Assembly: GCF_900105755.1 (NCBI RefSeq)
Contig: NZ_FNTQ01000001.1
Span: 5,580,001 to 5,644,000 of the forward strand
DNA from: Streptomyces sp. Ag109_O5-10
Lineage (GTDB): Bacteria; Actinomycetota; Actinomycetes; Streptomycetales; Streptomycetaceae
Length of the DNA stretch: 64,000 nt
Direction: 5' to 3'
The translations under genes and the position numbers were made by a program. The notes under the pieces were generated by a model. That model searched no databases, had not been told where the DNA came from, and saw nothing but the letters and a program-made list of their open reading frames with translations. Below, in pieces: positions 1 to 10,433 of the stretch (its first letter is position 1; the number at the start of each line of letters is the position of its first letter).

Positions 1-463
1 CGAGCGGCGGGGGAGCGGTGCCCCCCGCGCTCACGAGGGCGTCCAGCCGCCGGAGCTCCTGCGCGTTGTCCGCGTTCACGGCGACGCCCAGCGCCAGTGC
101 CTCGCGCAGCTCCGCCGCCGTCTTCGCGGGCGCGTCGAACACGATCCGCTCCGCCGGCACCCCGGCCGCCCGTGCCAGCGCCAGCTCGCCCGCGCTGGCC
201 ACCTCGGCGCCCAGTCCGGCGCCGGCCAGCAGCCGCACCACCGGGACCAGCGGGTTCGCCTTCACCGCGAAGGCGTGCAGGACCGCGGTGCCGGGCGCCG
301 CGACCGACTCGAACGCCCGGTGCAGCTCCGCGGCCGACGCGCGGATGCCCGCCACGTCCAGCAGGCCTACGATCGGCGCATCCGGCCCCAGCAGTCCCTG
401 CTCCACCGCCGCCCGAACGGCGTCGTCCCGCCGCCCGGCCCGCTCGCCGTCGTCCTCCGACAT
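1..463 (-). CDS. PLP-dependent decarboxylase (LysA-like), N-terminal part
   Basis: Reading frame open on the minus strand and cut by the window edge; about 154 residues are visible. The motif HAFAVKANP near residue 61 is the PLP-lysine signature of the fold-type III (Orn/DAP/Arg) decarboxylases, and it is followed by the usual GLGAEVASAGEL stretch. The likely reaction is decarboxylation of diaminopimelate or a related amino acid, but the specificity-determining C-terminal half is outside the window. The start is taken as ATG at 463 with a weak purine tract (GGAAAA) upstream; an in-frame ATG at 490 would add nine residues. It is divergent from hutU, so the 464-620 spacer serves both genes. Confidence 0.8.
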   Translation of the reverse strand, partial: MSEDDGERAGRRDDAVRAAVEQGLLGPDAPIVGLLDVAGIRASAAELHRAFESVAAPGTAVLHAFAVKANPLVPVVRLLAGAGLGAEVASAGELALARAAGVPAERIVFDAPAKTAAELREALALGVAVNADNAQELRRLDALVSAGGTAPPPL

Positions 464-502
464 GTCATTTTCCACACCCTTGAGACCCATAAGTCCAGCC
501 AA

Positions 503-538
503 ACATCCGGAACGCGGCGGTGCTGGCGGACCGGATGT
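503..538. promoter_or_regulatory. Inverted repeat upstream of hutU promoter
   Basis: Perfect 8-bp arms ACATCCGG (503-510) and CCGGATGT (531-538) are separated by 20 bp and end two bases before the proposed -35 box. The position fits an operator controlling hutU or the divergent decarboxylase gene. This is a sequence observation only; no regulator gene is nearby. Confidence 0.35.
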
Positions 539-539
539 A

Positions 540-568
540 TTGACTAGTTCTATTCAGGGAGCCAGGAT
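540..568 (+). promoter_or_regulatory. Candidate hutU promoter
   Basis: TTGACT (540-545), a 17-bp spacer and CAGGAT (563-568) resemble a housekeeping-type Streptomyces promoter. Transcription would begin near 575, leaving a leader of about 45 nt that carries the AGGAGG ribosome site at 609-614. Confidence 0.5.
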
Positions 569-620
569 GTGAATAACAACAGGAACATCGCACTGGCCGG
601 CAGTCGCTAGGAGGCAGACC

Positions 621-2281
<1,661 letters not shown>

Positions 2282-2285
<4 letters not shown>

Positions 2286-3655
2286 CGAAGAGCGGGGACT
2301 CTTCGGTGGGGGCCGAGCTCTCGTCGCCGGGTGCGGGTGCGGGTGCGGGTGCGGGTGCGGGTGCGGGTGCGGCTGTGCCCACCCGTTCCGCCCTGCGGAA
2401 CGACCGCCCACAGCCTGTACGGGCCGAGGGCGGTGCGGCCTCCTTCCACTCCATGTGGAAGGAGTTGCTCCCGGTCGGCCGGCACTCCGGCTCCCGCGGT
2501 TACCGGCGCTTCGCCTGGACCGGGGCCGACGCCGACTGCCGGGTTTGGTTCCGGGAGCAGGCCGAGGCGCGCGGGCTGGCGTACGAGGTCGACCGCAACG
2601 GGAACCAGTGGGCCTGGCTCGGGGATCCGGCGGCCGGGAACGCCGTCGTCACCGGGTCGCATCTGGACTCCGTGCCGGACGGCGGGGCCTTCGACGGCCC
2701 CCTCGGCGTCGTGTCCTCCTTCGCCGCGCTCGACGAACTCCGGGGGAGGGGAGCCGAGTTCACCCGGCCCCTCGCCATCGTCAACTTCGGCGACGAGGAG
2801 GGCGCCAGGTTCGGGCTCGCCTGCGTCGGGTCCCGGCTGACCGCGGGGCACCTGACCGTCGAGCAGGCCCACCGGCTCACCGACGGGGACGGCGTCACGC
2901 TGCCGCGGGCCATGGCGGCCGCCGGCTACGACCCCGACGCCATCGGCCCCGACCCGGAGCGGCTCGCCCGCATCGGTGCCTTCGTCGAACTGCACGTCGA
3001 ACAGGGCCGGGCGCTGGACCTCTCCGGCGACCGGGTCGGCGTCGCCAGCGCCATCTGGCCGCACGGACGCTGGCGGTTCGACTTCCGCGGCGAGGCCAAC
3101 CACGCCGGCACCACGCGCCTGGTGGACCGGCGCGACCCCATGCTGTCGTACGCCGAGACCGTGCTCGCCGCCCGCCGTGAGGCCGAACTCGCCGGTGCCG
3201 TCGCCACCTTCGGCAAGATCGCCGTCGAGCCGAACGGCGTCAACGCCATCCCCTCCCTGGTGCGTGGCTGGCTCGACTCCCGCGCCGCCGACCAGGCCAC
3301 CCTCGACACCGTCGTCGGCGGCATCGAGAAGGCGGCCCGGGAGTACGCGGAGGCGCACGGCATCGACCTGGACGTGGTCCGCGAGTCGTTCACCCCGGTC
3401 GTCGAGTTCGACCACGCCCTGCGCGACGAGCTCGGGCGCATCCTCGGCCGGGACACCGGACTCACCGTGCCCGTCCTGGGCACCGGGGCCGGACACGACG
3501 CCGGGATCCTCTCCGGGAGCATCCCTACCGCCATGCTGTTCGTGCGCAACCCCACCGGCGTCTCGCACTCGCCGGCCGAGTCCGCGGCCGAGGACGACTG
3601 CGTGGCCGGGGTGAGGGCGCTCGCCGACGTACTGGAAGGGCTGGCCTGCGCGTGA
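2282..3655 (+). CDS. M20-family amidohydrolase, probable N-formylglutamate deformylase role
   Basis: 457 residues of the allantoate amidohydrolase / N-carbamoyl-amino-acid hydrolase branch of M20. Metal-binding residues are intact: His127 (GSHLDS), Asp138 (FDGPLG), Glu172/Glu173 (DEEGARFG), His238 (HVEQG) and His429 (SHSPAE). The dimer-domain EANHAGTT is also present. Homology alone suggests allantoate amidohydrolase. However, it lies between hutU and hutF, overlaps both by 4 bp, and no classical HutG is visible, so I infer that it deformylates N-formyl-L-glutamate. GTG 2282 is used because of the overlap. The first 57 residues, which include a (Gly-Ala)7 run, are not family-conserved; an internal ATG at 2453 would match the typical N-terminus. 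Confidence 0.8.
2329..2372 (+). repeat. (GGTGCG)7 microsatellite inside coding sequence
   Basis: Seven tandem hexamers encode seven Gly-Ala pairs in the N-terminal extension of the M20 amidohydrolase. Because the unit is 6 bp, copy-number change would alter length without shifting frame. Confidence 0.9.
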
Positions 3656-4992
3656 CGACACGGACGACGTACTGGTTGGAGCACGCCTGGCTGGACACGC
3701 ACGTCGAGCCGGGTGTCGCCGTGGAGGTGGCCGACGGCCGGATCACGGCGGTGCGCACCGAGGTGCCCGCGCCGCCGCCCGGCGCCGAGGTGCTGCGCGG
3801 CCTCACCCTCCCCGGCCTGGCGAACGCCCACTCGCACGCCTTCCACCGGGCCCTGCGCGGCACCGTCCAGGTCGGCTCCGGGACCTTCTGGACCTGGCGC
3901 GAGCTGATGTACGGCTTCGCCGAGGAGCTGACCCCGGAGACCTACCACGCGCTCGCCCGCGCGGTGTACGCGGAGATGGCGCTGGCGGGCGTCTCCTGCG
4001 TCGGCGAGTTCCACTACGTCCACCACGCCCCCGGCGGCACGCCGTACGCCGACCCCAACGCCATGGGCGAGGCGCTGATCGCGGCGGCCGCCGACGCCGG
4101 GATCCGGATCACCCTCCTCGACACCGCCTACCTCTCCTCGGGCTTCGGCGAGCCGCCCAACGCCCACCAGCTGCGCTTCTCCGACGGCAGCGCGGAGGCC
4201 TGGGCCGAACGCTGTTCAGTTCTCAAGGAACGGGATCACGCACGGATCGGGGCGGCGGTCCACTCCGTACGGGCCGTGCCGGCCGGGCAGCTGGCGACCG
4301 TGGCCGGCTGGGCCGAGGAGCGGCGGGCCCCGCTCCACGTGCACCTGTCCGAGCAGACGGCGGAGAACGACGCCTGCCTGGCCGCCCATGGCCGCACCCC
4401 CACCCGGCTGCTCGCCGACCACGGCGTCCTCGGCCCGCGCACCACGGGCGTCCACAACACCCACCTGACCGACGAGGACATCGCACTGCTCGGCGGCTCC
4501 GGCACCGGCACCTGCATGTGCCCGACCACCGAGCGCGACCTGGCCGACGGCATCGGACCGGCCGTCGCCCTGCAGCGCGCGGGCTCGCCGCTCTCCCTCG
4601 GCTCCGACAGCCACGCCGTCATCGACCTGCTCGAAGAGGCCCGCGCGATGGAGCTGAACGAGCGGCTGCGCACCCGCACCCGGGGCCACTGGACGGCCGC
4701 CGCCCTGCTGCGCGCCGCCTCCGCCGACGGGCACGCCGCCCTCGGCTGGGACGACGCGGGCGCCATCCAGACCGGCATGCGCGCCGACCTGACGACGATC
4801 GCGCTCGACTCCGTCAGAACCGCGGGGCCGCTCCCGCGACTGGGCGCCGAGACGGCCGTATTCGCGGCGACCGCGGCGGACGTACGGCACACGGTCGTCG
4901 GAGGCCGGCACGTCGTACGGGACGGCGCGCACACCCTCGTACCCGATGTGCCGCAGGCCCTCGCGCGGGCCGTCGAGGCCCTTCGCGCCTGA
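3652..4992 (+). CDS. hutF: Formimidoylglutamate deiminase
   Basis: 446 residues of the amidohydrolase superfamily. It converts N-formimino-L-glutamate to N-formyl-L-glutamate and ammonia. Visible features are the HxH metal motif in ANAHSHAFHRALRG (His60, His62), the HLSEQ segment carrying the third His, and GSDSHA carrying the metal Asp. The N-terminal YWLEHAWLD and the overall length match HutF rather than the related imidazolonepropionase. The GTG start at 3652 overlaps the previous stop by 4 bp. Its presence indicates the five-step route (formylglutamate intermediate) rather than direct formamide release. Confidence 0.92.
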   Translation: MTTRTTYWLEHAWLDTHVEPGVAVEVADGRITAVRTEVPAPPPGAEVLRGLTLPGLANAHSHAFHRALRGTVQVGSGTFWTWRELMYGFAEELTPETYHALARAVYAEMALAGVSCVGEFHYVHHAPGGTPYADPNAMGEALIAAAADAGIRITLLDTAYLSSGFGEPPNAHQLRFSDGSAEAWAERCSVLKERDHARIGAAVHSVRAVPAGQLATVAGWAEERRAPLHVHLSEQTAENDACLAAHGRTPTRLLADHGVLGPRTTGVHNTHLTDEDIALLGGSGTGTCMCPTTERDLADGIGPAVALQRAGSPLSLGSDSHAVIDLLEEARAMELNERLRTRTRGHWTAAALLRAASADGHAALGWDDAGAIQTGMRADLTTIALDSVRTAGPLPRLGAETAVFAATAADVRHTVVGGRHVVRDGAHTLVPDVPQALARAVEALRA

Positions 4993-5036
4993 CGACCAGC
5001 CCCCACCAGGAATCCCAGGACTCCGACGAGGACACC

Positions 5037-6215
5037 ATGAGCAGCAGCACCGCCATCACCGACATCGCCACGCTGGTCACCAACGACCCCTCCCTCGGTG
5101 ACAACTCCCCCCTGGGCCTGATCCAGGACGCGGCCGTCGTCATAGAGGACGGCCGTGTCGTGTGGACCGGTGAATCCAGCAAAGCACCCGCCACTGACAA
5201 TCGGGTCGACGCGGGCGGCCGTGCGGTGCTGCCGGGGTTCGTGGACTCCCACTCCCACCTGGTCTTCGCGGGCGACCGCACCCAGGAGTTCAACGCCCGC
5301 ATGTCCGGCCGCTCCTACACGGCGGGCGGCATCCGGACGACCGTCGCGGCCACCCGCGCCGCCACGGACGAGGAGCTGGAGCGGAACCTCACGCACTACC
5401 TCGCCGAGGCCCTCCGCCAGGGCACCACCACCTTCGAGACGAAGTCCGGCTACGGCCTGACGGCCGCCGACGAGGCCCGGGCCCTGCGCATCGCCGCCCG
5501 GCACACCGACGAAGTGACGTACCTGGGCGCCCACATCGTCCCGCCCGACCACGCCGACGACCCGGCCGCCTACGTCGACCTCGTCACCGGCGAGATGCTC
5601 GACGCCTGCGCCCCGTACGCCCGCTGGATCGACGTCTTCTGCGAGAAGGGCGCCTTCGACGGCGACCAGGCCCGGACCATCCTCACCGCGGGCAAGGCCA
5701 GGGGCCTGACCCCGCGCGTCCACGCCAACCAGCTCTCCTACGGCCCCGGCGTCCAGCTCGCCGTGGAGCTCGACGCGGCCAGCGCCGACCACTGCACCCA
5801 CCTCACGGCGGCGGACGTGGACGCCCTCGCCCACAGCCGGACCGTGGCCACCCTCCTGCCCGGCGCCGAGTTCTCCACCCGCGCCGCATGGCCGGACGCC
5901 CGCCGCCTCCTCGACGCCGGCGTGACGGTCGCCCTCTCCACCGACTGCAACCCCGGCTCCTCCTTCACCTCCTCCGTCCCCTTCTGCATCGCCCTGGCCG
6001 TACGGGACATGCGCATGACCCCCGACGAGGCGGTCTGGTCGGCCACGGCGGGCGGTGCGGCCGCCCTGCGCCGGACCGACATCGGCCGCCTCGCCCCGGG
6101 CGCCCGCGCCGACCTGCTCCTCCTGGACGCCCCGAGCCACGTCCACCTGGCCTACCGGCCGGGGGTGCCGCTGGTCAGCGGGGTGTGGCGGAACGGCGTC
6201 CGGGTCGTCGGCTGA
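5037..6215 (+). CDS. hutI: Imidazolonepropionase
   Basis: 392 residues. It hydrolyses 4-imidazolone-5-propionate to N-formimino-L-glutamate, between HutU and HutF. Amidohydrolase features: HxH in VDSHSHLVFAGDR (His72, His74), the family-typical ETKSGYGL segment, VHANQLS, and LSTDCNPGSS near the C-terminus with the metal Asp. The frame stays open far upstream, but ATG 5037 follows GAGGAC (5028-5033), sits 44 bp after hutF and begins at the conserved N-terminus. Last gene of the operon. Confidence 0.95.
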   Translation: MSSSTAITDIATLVTNDPSLGDNSPLGLIQDAAVVIEDGRVVWTGESSKAPATDNRVDAGGRAVLPGFVDSHSHLVFAGDRTQEFNARMSGRSYTAGGIRTTVAATRAATDEELERNLTHYLAEALRQGTTTFETKSGYGLTAADEARALRIAARHTDEVTYLGAHIVPPDHADDPAAYVDLVTGEMLDACAPYARWIDVFCEKGAFDGDQARTILTAGKARGLTPRVHANQLSYGPGVQLAVELDAASADHCTHLTAADVDALAHSRTVATLLPGAEFSTRAAWPDARRLLDAGVTVALSTDCNPGSSFTSSVPFCIALAVRDMRMTPDEAVWSATAGGAAALRRTDIGRLAPGARADLLLLDAPSHVHLAYRPGVPLVSGVWRNGVRVVG

Positions 6216-6223
6216 GTCAGCCG
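6209..6223. other. Palindrome spanning two convergent stop codons
   Basis: CGGCTGA-G-TCAGCCG: the arms contain the hutI stop (6213-6215) and the stop of the convergent gene (6217-6219). With a 1-nt centre it is a poor hairpin unless inner pairs open, so a terminator role is only possible. Confidence 0.35.
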
Positions 6224-7749
6224 GCCCCCGCCCGCCAGCGCTGGAGCGTTTCGTCGGTCACCCGGTCCAGGGAGAGGCCGTCGCCGCCGGTCGGGGTGAG
6301 GGCCGTTTCGAGGGCGATCTCCGGGCGGATCTCGCCGTCGGGGGTCACGGTGAAGCGGAGGTTGTCGCCGTGGTCGCCGTCCACCGAGGAGCAGCTCCAG
6401 ATGCCGACGCCCTTGTCGACCGAACCCCGGCTGTCCAGGCAGAAGTCGGGGTCCGCCGCGGACTGCAGGACACCCCGGTCCGGATCGACCCGCCAGCGCT
6501 GGGTGTCGGAGCCGGAGCAGGGGGCCGTGATCACGTCGGTGCCGTTGTCGAACTGGCCGTCGCGGACGTCCAGGCAGCGGGCGGTGGCGAGGTTCACGAC
6601 CTGGGCGTAGGACGTCCCCGGGGGCTTGGGCCTGGGGCTGGGGGTGGGGCTGGGGGTGGGCGTCGGGGTGGTACGGCGGGACGGGGTCGGGGTGGCGGTA
6701 TGTGACCTGCCACTGGCGCTCGCCGTGGGGGAGCCCCCCGACGGCACCGGGGAAGAGACCGTCGCCGTCGCCGTCACGGTCACCTGTGGACTGGGCGCGG
6801 GCGGGGTGGCCGCGGCCGGGTCGGGGGTGTGGGTGTCCCGGTGCGTCAGGAGGACGAGGAACAGCGGGACGAGGGCCACGCCCAGTGCCGTGGAGGTCAG
6901 GAGCATGCGGCGGGACGGCTGGCGGCGCTGCCGGGATGGGGCGGGGTCGGGGCCGGCGGGCGGGGCGGGCGGGGTTTCGCTGCCGCCGTACGCCGTTCCG
7001 GCCCACGGCAGCAGGCCCTCGGCCAGGGTCTCGCGCGGGGTGTCGCGGAGCGCGCCGAGCTCCTCGAACGCGGCCGTGCAGTGCGGGCAGTGGGCCATGT
7101 GCGCGTGCAGGTCGGGGCTGTGGCGGGGGTTCTCCGGGCGCACCGACTCCTCGATCAGGCGGCGGAAGTCCGCGCAGCGCGGGTCGTCCGAGGTGGCCAG
7201 GCGGGCGCGCAGGCAGGCCTGGGACAGGGCCTGGAGGGCGGGCGCGATGCCGTACCTGACGTCCTCGGGGGTCAGGCCGAGGTGTGTCGCGGTGCGCTCG
7301 GCGGGTTCCCGGTCCAGCACGCCGTACCAGAGCAGGCCCTGGGTGCGGGACGGCAGGGACTGGAACGCCGGGAGCAGGGGCGGGGTCGGGCCGCCGGGCG
7401 CACCGGAGGAGTTCAGGACGAGCAGGAACGTGGGGTCCAGGGCGGCGGACTGTTCGCCGCCGGACCAGTCGGCGGCCAGCCGGGCGGTGAGCAGGAGCAG
7501 GTGGTGGCGCAGCGGTACGACCGGCTCGGCGCCGCGCGCGATGTCGCGGGCGGCGGTGGTGAAGGTCTGCGCGGCGAGCCGGCGGGCTGCCGCGTCGCCG
7601 GCCGTGCAGAGGCGGGCGTAGGCGAGGACCGCGGGATGGTGGCGGGCGCGGAGCTGCTGGAGGGCCGGATAGGCGGTGGCCGTGGGGGTGCGCAGGAGCT
7701 CGGTCAGGCGTGCGTCCGAGGGCGGGTCGCCCTGGATGTCCTGGACCAT
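6217..7749 (-). CDS. Sigma-like / zinc-finger / ricin-lectin membrane protein
   Basis: 510 residues. The N-terminal ~180 residues look like a degenerate sigma-70-type helical region, including a region-4-like stretch (LPSRTQGLLWYGVLDREP). Next comes an anti-sigma-style zinc motif HMAHCPHC (HxxxCxxC), then one membrane segment (LLTSTALGVALVPLFLVLL). A Thr/Pro/Ser-rich linker follows, and the protein ends in a ricin-type beta-trefoil domain (CLDVRDGQFDNGTDV, then a QRWR motif). This predicts a cytoplasmic sensor or regulatory half and an external carbohydrate-binding half. ATG 7749 has AAGGGG 7 nt upstream. It lies next to sigI in the same direction, 158 bp downstream of it, so a link to SigI signalling is possible but unproven. 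Confidence 0.75.
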   Translation of the reverse strand: MVQDIQGDPPSDARLTELLRTPTATAYPALQQLRARHHPAVLAYARLCTAGDAAARRLAAQTFTTAARDIARGAEPVVPLRHHLLLLTARLAADWSGGEQSAALDPTFLLVLNSSGAPGGPTPPLLPAFQSLPSRTQGLLWYGVLDREPAERTATHLGLTPEDVRYGIAPALQALSQACLRARLATSDDPRCADFRRLIEESVRPENPRHSPDLHAHMAHCPHCTAAFEELGALRDTPRETLAEGLLPWAGTAYGGSETPPAPPAGPDPAPSRQRRQPSRRMLLTSTALGVALVPLFLVLLTHRDTHTPDPAAATPPAPSPQVTVTATATVSSPVPSGGSPTASASGRSHTATPTPSRRTTPTPTPSPTPSPRPKPPGTSYAQVVNLATARCLDVRDGQFDNGTDVITAPCSGSDTQRWRVDPDRGVLQSAADPDFCLDSRGSVDKGVGIWSCSSVDGDHGDNLRFTVTPDGEIRPEIALETALTPTGGDGLSLDRVTDETLQRWRAGAG

Positions 7750-7907
7750 CGTGCACCCCTTCTCGCGGCCGCCCTTCCTGACGTACCGGCCAGTTTGGGG
7801 TGTGACTCGCGGTAGCGGGAGACCTTTGGCCAAAGACGCTGCGGGCCGGGGCGGGGGCCGGTGGGGGGATCCCCGTCGCCCCGGCGGCGCGGCGGTCGGG
7901 CCGGGGC

Positions 7908-8801
7908 CTACTCCTCCAGGGTCAGCGCCCTGCGCAGCTGTACGAGCGTGCGGGACAGCAGGCGCGACACGTGCATCTGGGAGATCCCGAGTTCGTCGCC
8001 GATCTCCGACTGGGTCATGCCCGCGACGAAGCGGAGGGAGAGGATGGTGCGGTCCCTGGCCGGGAGTCCGGCGATGAGGGGCTTCAGGGACTCGATGTAC
8101 TCGATGCCCTCCAGGCCGTGGTCCTCGTAGCCGATACGGTCCGCCAGGGTGCCCTCGGACTCGTCCTCGTCGGGCTGCGCGTCCAGGGAGGAGGCGGTGT
8201 AGGCGTTGGACGCCGCCATGCCCTCGACGACCTCCTCGTTGGAGAGGCCGAGGCGTTCCGCGAGTTCGGCGACGGTGGGGGAGCGGTCCAGCTTCTGGGC
8301 CAGTTCGTCGCCCGCCTTGGCGAGGTCGATACGGAGTTCCTGGAGGCGGCGCGGGACGCGCACCGACCACGACGTGTCGCGGAAGAAGCGCTTGATCTCG
8401 CCGATGATGGTGGGCATCGCGAAGGTGGGGAACTCGACGCCGCGGGAGAGCTCGAAGCGGTCGATCGCCTTGATCAGGCCGACGGTGCCGACCTGGATGA
8501 TGTCCTCCATCGGCTCGCTGCGGGAACGGAAGCGGGAGGCGGCGAACTTGACCAGCGCGAGGTTCAGCTCCACCAGGGTGTTGCGGACGTACGAATATTC
8601 GTGCGTGCCTTCCTCCAGCGACTCCAGCCGCTCGAAGAGGGTCTTGGACAGGGCTCGCGCGTCGACCGCGTCGACCTCGTCGTACGGGGGGATCTCCGGG
8701 AGTCCGAGGTCGGCGAAGAATCCCTCGATGGCATCCAGTGGTTCCGGTGGGGGTGTCGACGTCGCCGTCAGGGGGTACGAGGCGTCGAGCCGGGGTGACA
8801 T
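7908..8801 (-). CDS. sigI: SigB/SigF-family RNA polymerase sigma factor
   Basis: 297 residues with region 2 (DIIQVGTVGLIKAIDRF), region 3, and region 4 (MTQSEIGDELGISQMHVSRL) of the SigB/F/G group. Such factors are held by RsbW/SpoIIAB-type kinases, and just such a pair is encoded divergently (arsI, prsI). That is the arrangement I recall for S. coelicolor sigI, hence the symbol. ATG 8801 is preceded by GGAGG; an in-frame ATG at 8813 has no comparable site, and the frame stays open to 9059 without family similarity. Confidence 0.88.
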   Translation of the reverse strand: MSPRLDASYPLTATSTPPPEPLDAIEGFFADLGLPEIPPYDEVDAVDARALSKTLFERLESLEEGTHEYSYVRNTLVELNLALVKFAASRFRSRSEPMEDIIQVGTVGLIKAIDRFELSRGVEFPTFAMPTIIGEIKRFFRDTSWSVRVPRRLQELRIDLAKAGDELAQKLDRSPTVAELAERLGLSNEEVVEGMAASNAYTASSLDAQPDEDESEGTLADRIGYEDHGLEGIEYIESLKPLIAGLPARDRTILSLRFVAGMTQSEIGDELGISQMHVSRLLSRTLVQLRRALTLEE

Positions 8802-9107
8802 GGTGTCCTCCATCGTTCTCGGCAATGAGGCTGCCGGAGCCGTTGCGTGCACTGCGGTGTGCGGCGCCTCCAAAGCCGGCCGTGTCGGTTGCGTGTCCCT
8901 ACTAGCCCTACCCGCTCCGCCGAGCCACTCGCAAGTCCGTTCTATTGTAGTTTGCCCGGTTTCGAGAGGTAGTTCGGGTGTCGGGTTGCGTGCAGAAGGC
9001 GTAATGTTCGAGGGCGTCGACACGGCGTTCGGCGGACATCGGTGGGCATCGTCAGACAACGGTCAGACGGTGGCAAAAGCGGTCACGACCTCGGGAGAGA
9101 GACGGCA
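8802..9107. promoter_or_regulatory. Divergent sigI / arsI control region
   Basis: 306-bp gene-free spacer, AT-richer than its flanks. On the minus strand GGGTAG (8908-8913) resembles the SigB-family -10 GGGTAY, which would suggest autoregulation of sigI, but no convincing GNTT-type -35 box lies at 14-16 bp. A TACAAT-like hexamer on the minus strand lies near 8946. On the plus side only the GGGAGAGA ribosome site of arsI (9094-9100) is clear. Confidence 0.3.
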
Positions 9108-9527
9108 ATGGACCACGGGACGGTCGGCAGCGCACAGTCGGGCCGGCTTCTGGTGGAAGTGCGGGAAGAGGGCCCCAGCGCCGTCGTGGTTCCGGCGGGT
9201 GAGCTCGATCACCACACCGCCGACCTGTTGCGCGAACCGCTCGACGATCTCCTCGGCAAGGGGTTCTCACGCCTGGTCGTCGACTGCTCACGCCTCGAGT
9301 TCTGCGACTCCACCGGACTGAACGTGCTGCTCGGGGCCCGGCTGCGGGCCGAGGCCGCGGGGGGCGGGGTGCACCTCGCCGGGATGCTGCCCGTCGTCGC
9401 GCGGGTCTTCGAGATCACCGGCGCCGAGGCGGTCTTCACCGTCCACGACTCCGTCGAGGCGGCGCTGGCCGACGAGGACGGCAGCGGCGGAACCGGCGGA
9501 ACCCGCAGTACCGGCGGCGAGGGCTGA
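9108..9527 (+). CDS. arsI: Anti-anti-sigma factor (STAS domain)
   Basis: 139-residue SpoIIAA/RsbV-type STAS protein. The motif FCDSTGLNVLLGARL contains the phosphorylatable Ser (about Ser68) used in partner switching: unphosphorylated protein binds the anti-sigma kinase and frees the sigma factor. ATG 9108 follows GGGAGAGA. An upstream in-frame start at 9042 would add 22 unconserved residues. It is first of a pair with the anti-sigma gene, divergent from sigI. The symbol follows the remembered S. coelicolor arrangement. Confidence 0.85.
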   Translation: MDHGTVGSAQSGRLLVEVREEGPSAVVVPAGELDHHTADLLREPLDDLLGKGFSRLVVDCSRLEFCDSTGLNVLLGARLRAEAAGGGVHLAGMLPVVARVFEITGAEAVFTVHDSVEAALADEDGSGGTGGTRSTGGEG

Positions 9528-9710
9528 GGCCCGGCCGGCCCGGCATCCGGAACCGGGGGGTGTTCCCGTGGATCGCTCGGGCAGGAGAGATTCTGGATAT
9601 GTCGCCGCCCGGCCCGGCCCGTTCGAGTCGATCGGGCCGCCAGGCCCGTACGAACTGCAGCAACCCGAAATTGTCCACGTGAATCGGTGAATCGGTGAGG
9701 TGAAGCGCTG

Positions 9711-10229
9711 ATGAGCACCACCCGGCCTTACCCGCCGGGCGACCGCGGCCCGGAGCCCAGCGGCGCTTCGGGGGTGTCCGAGGGGGCGGCGTCCGACGAG
9801 CTGCCGGCCTCGGCGGGGGGTCGTCAGGTCCGCAGGCTGCGCCTCCACGGCGAGAGCGGGGTGGTACCGCTCGCCCGCGATTTCACTCGCCAGGCGTTGC
9901 ATGCGTGGGGGTGGCTGCCGGCCGCGACGGCCGACCGCAGGGCCGCCGCCGAGGACGTGCTGCTCGTCGTCTCCGAGCTCGTCACCAACGCGTGCCTGCA
10001 TGCGGAGGGACCTGACGAGCTGTTCCTGGCCTGCGACCGGAAGGTGATCCGGGTGGAGGTGTCCGACCGGGGCGCCGGGCAACCGGCGCCGCGGACGCCG
10101 CACCGGGCGGGGCGGCCGGGAGGGCACGGGATGTTCATCGTGCAACGGCTGTGTCTGGACTGGGGTGTGGTGCGGGAGGCCGGGGCGGCCGGGAAGACCG
10201 TGTGGGCGGAGTTGGGGGCACCGGCGTAA
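9711..10229 (+). CDS. prsI: Anti-sigma factor, HATPase-type serine kinase
   Basis: 172 residues with the GHKL ATP-binding boxes of SpoIIAB/RsbW: N box ELVTNACLHA, G1 EVSDRG and G2 GGHGMFIV. It would bind and silence SigI and phosphorylate the STAS partner encoded 183 bp upstream. The first 35 residues are a low-complexity extension. GAGG (9697-9700) precedes ATG 9711. A directly repeated GAATCGGT lies just upstream. Confidence 0.85.
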   Translation: MSTTRPYPPGDRGPEPSGASGVSEGAASDELPASAGGRQVRRLRLHGESGVVPLARDFTRQALHAWGWLPAATADRRAAAEDVLLVVSELVTNACLHAEGPDELFLACDRKVIRVEVSDRGAGQPAPRTPHRAGRPGGHGMFIVQRLCLDWGVVREAGAAGKTVWAELGAPA

Positions 10230-10273
10230 GCGGACGCCGAGTTGCGTCGCTTTTCGGCTGACGGCCGGCGGGG

Positions 10274-10310
10274 GGCTCGTCGCGCAGGTCCCCGCGCCCC
10301 TACGGGGCGC
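10274..10310 (+). repeat. Dispersed palindromic element, copy A
   Basis: The core CCCCGCGCCCCTACGGGGCGC is preceded by TCGTCGCGCAGG. It is the same family as the 43856-44208 array, in plus orientation, 45 bp after the prsI stop. Confidence 0.8.
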
Positions 10311-10383
10311 TTCCGGGGCGCTTCGGCATCCCCACACTTCCGCCACGCCCTTTCTCTTCCCTCCTCATGGGCCCCGGCGTACC

Positions 10384-10413
10384 TTGACGGCCGAATCTGA
10401 TACCTCGTCAGTA
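10384..10413 (+). promoter_or_regulatory. Possible promoter of surface-protein operon
   Basis: TTGACG (10384-10389) is a good -35 box; an 18-bp spacer leads only to TCAGTA. A short inverted repeat CTGA-N7-TCAG overlaps the spacer. Start site and sigma class are uncertain. Confidence 0.3.
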
Positions 10414-10433
10414 GCGAATGGGGTGGACCGACC

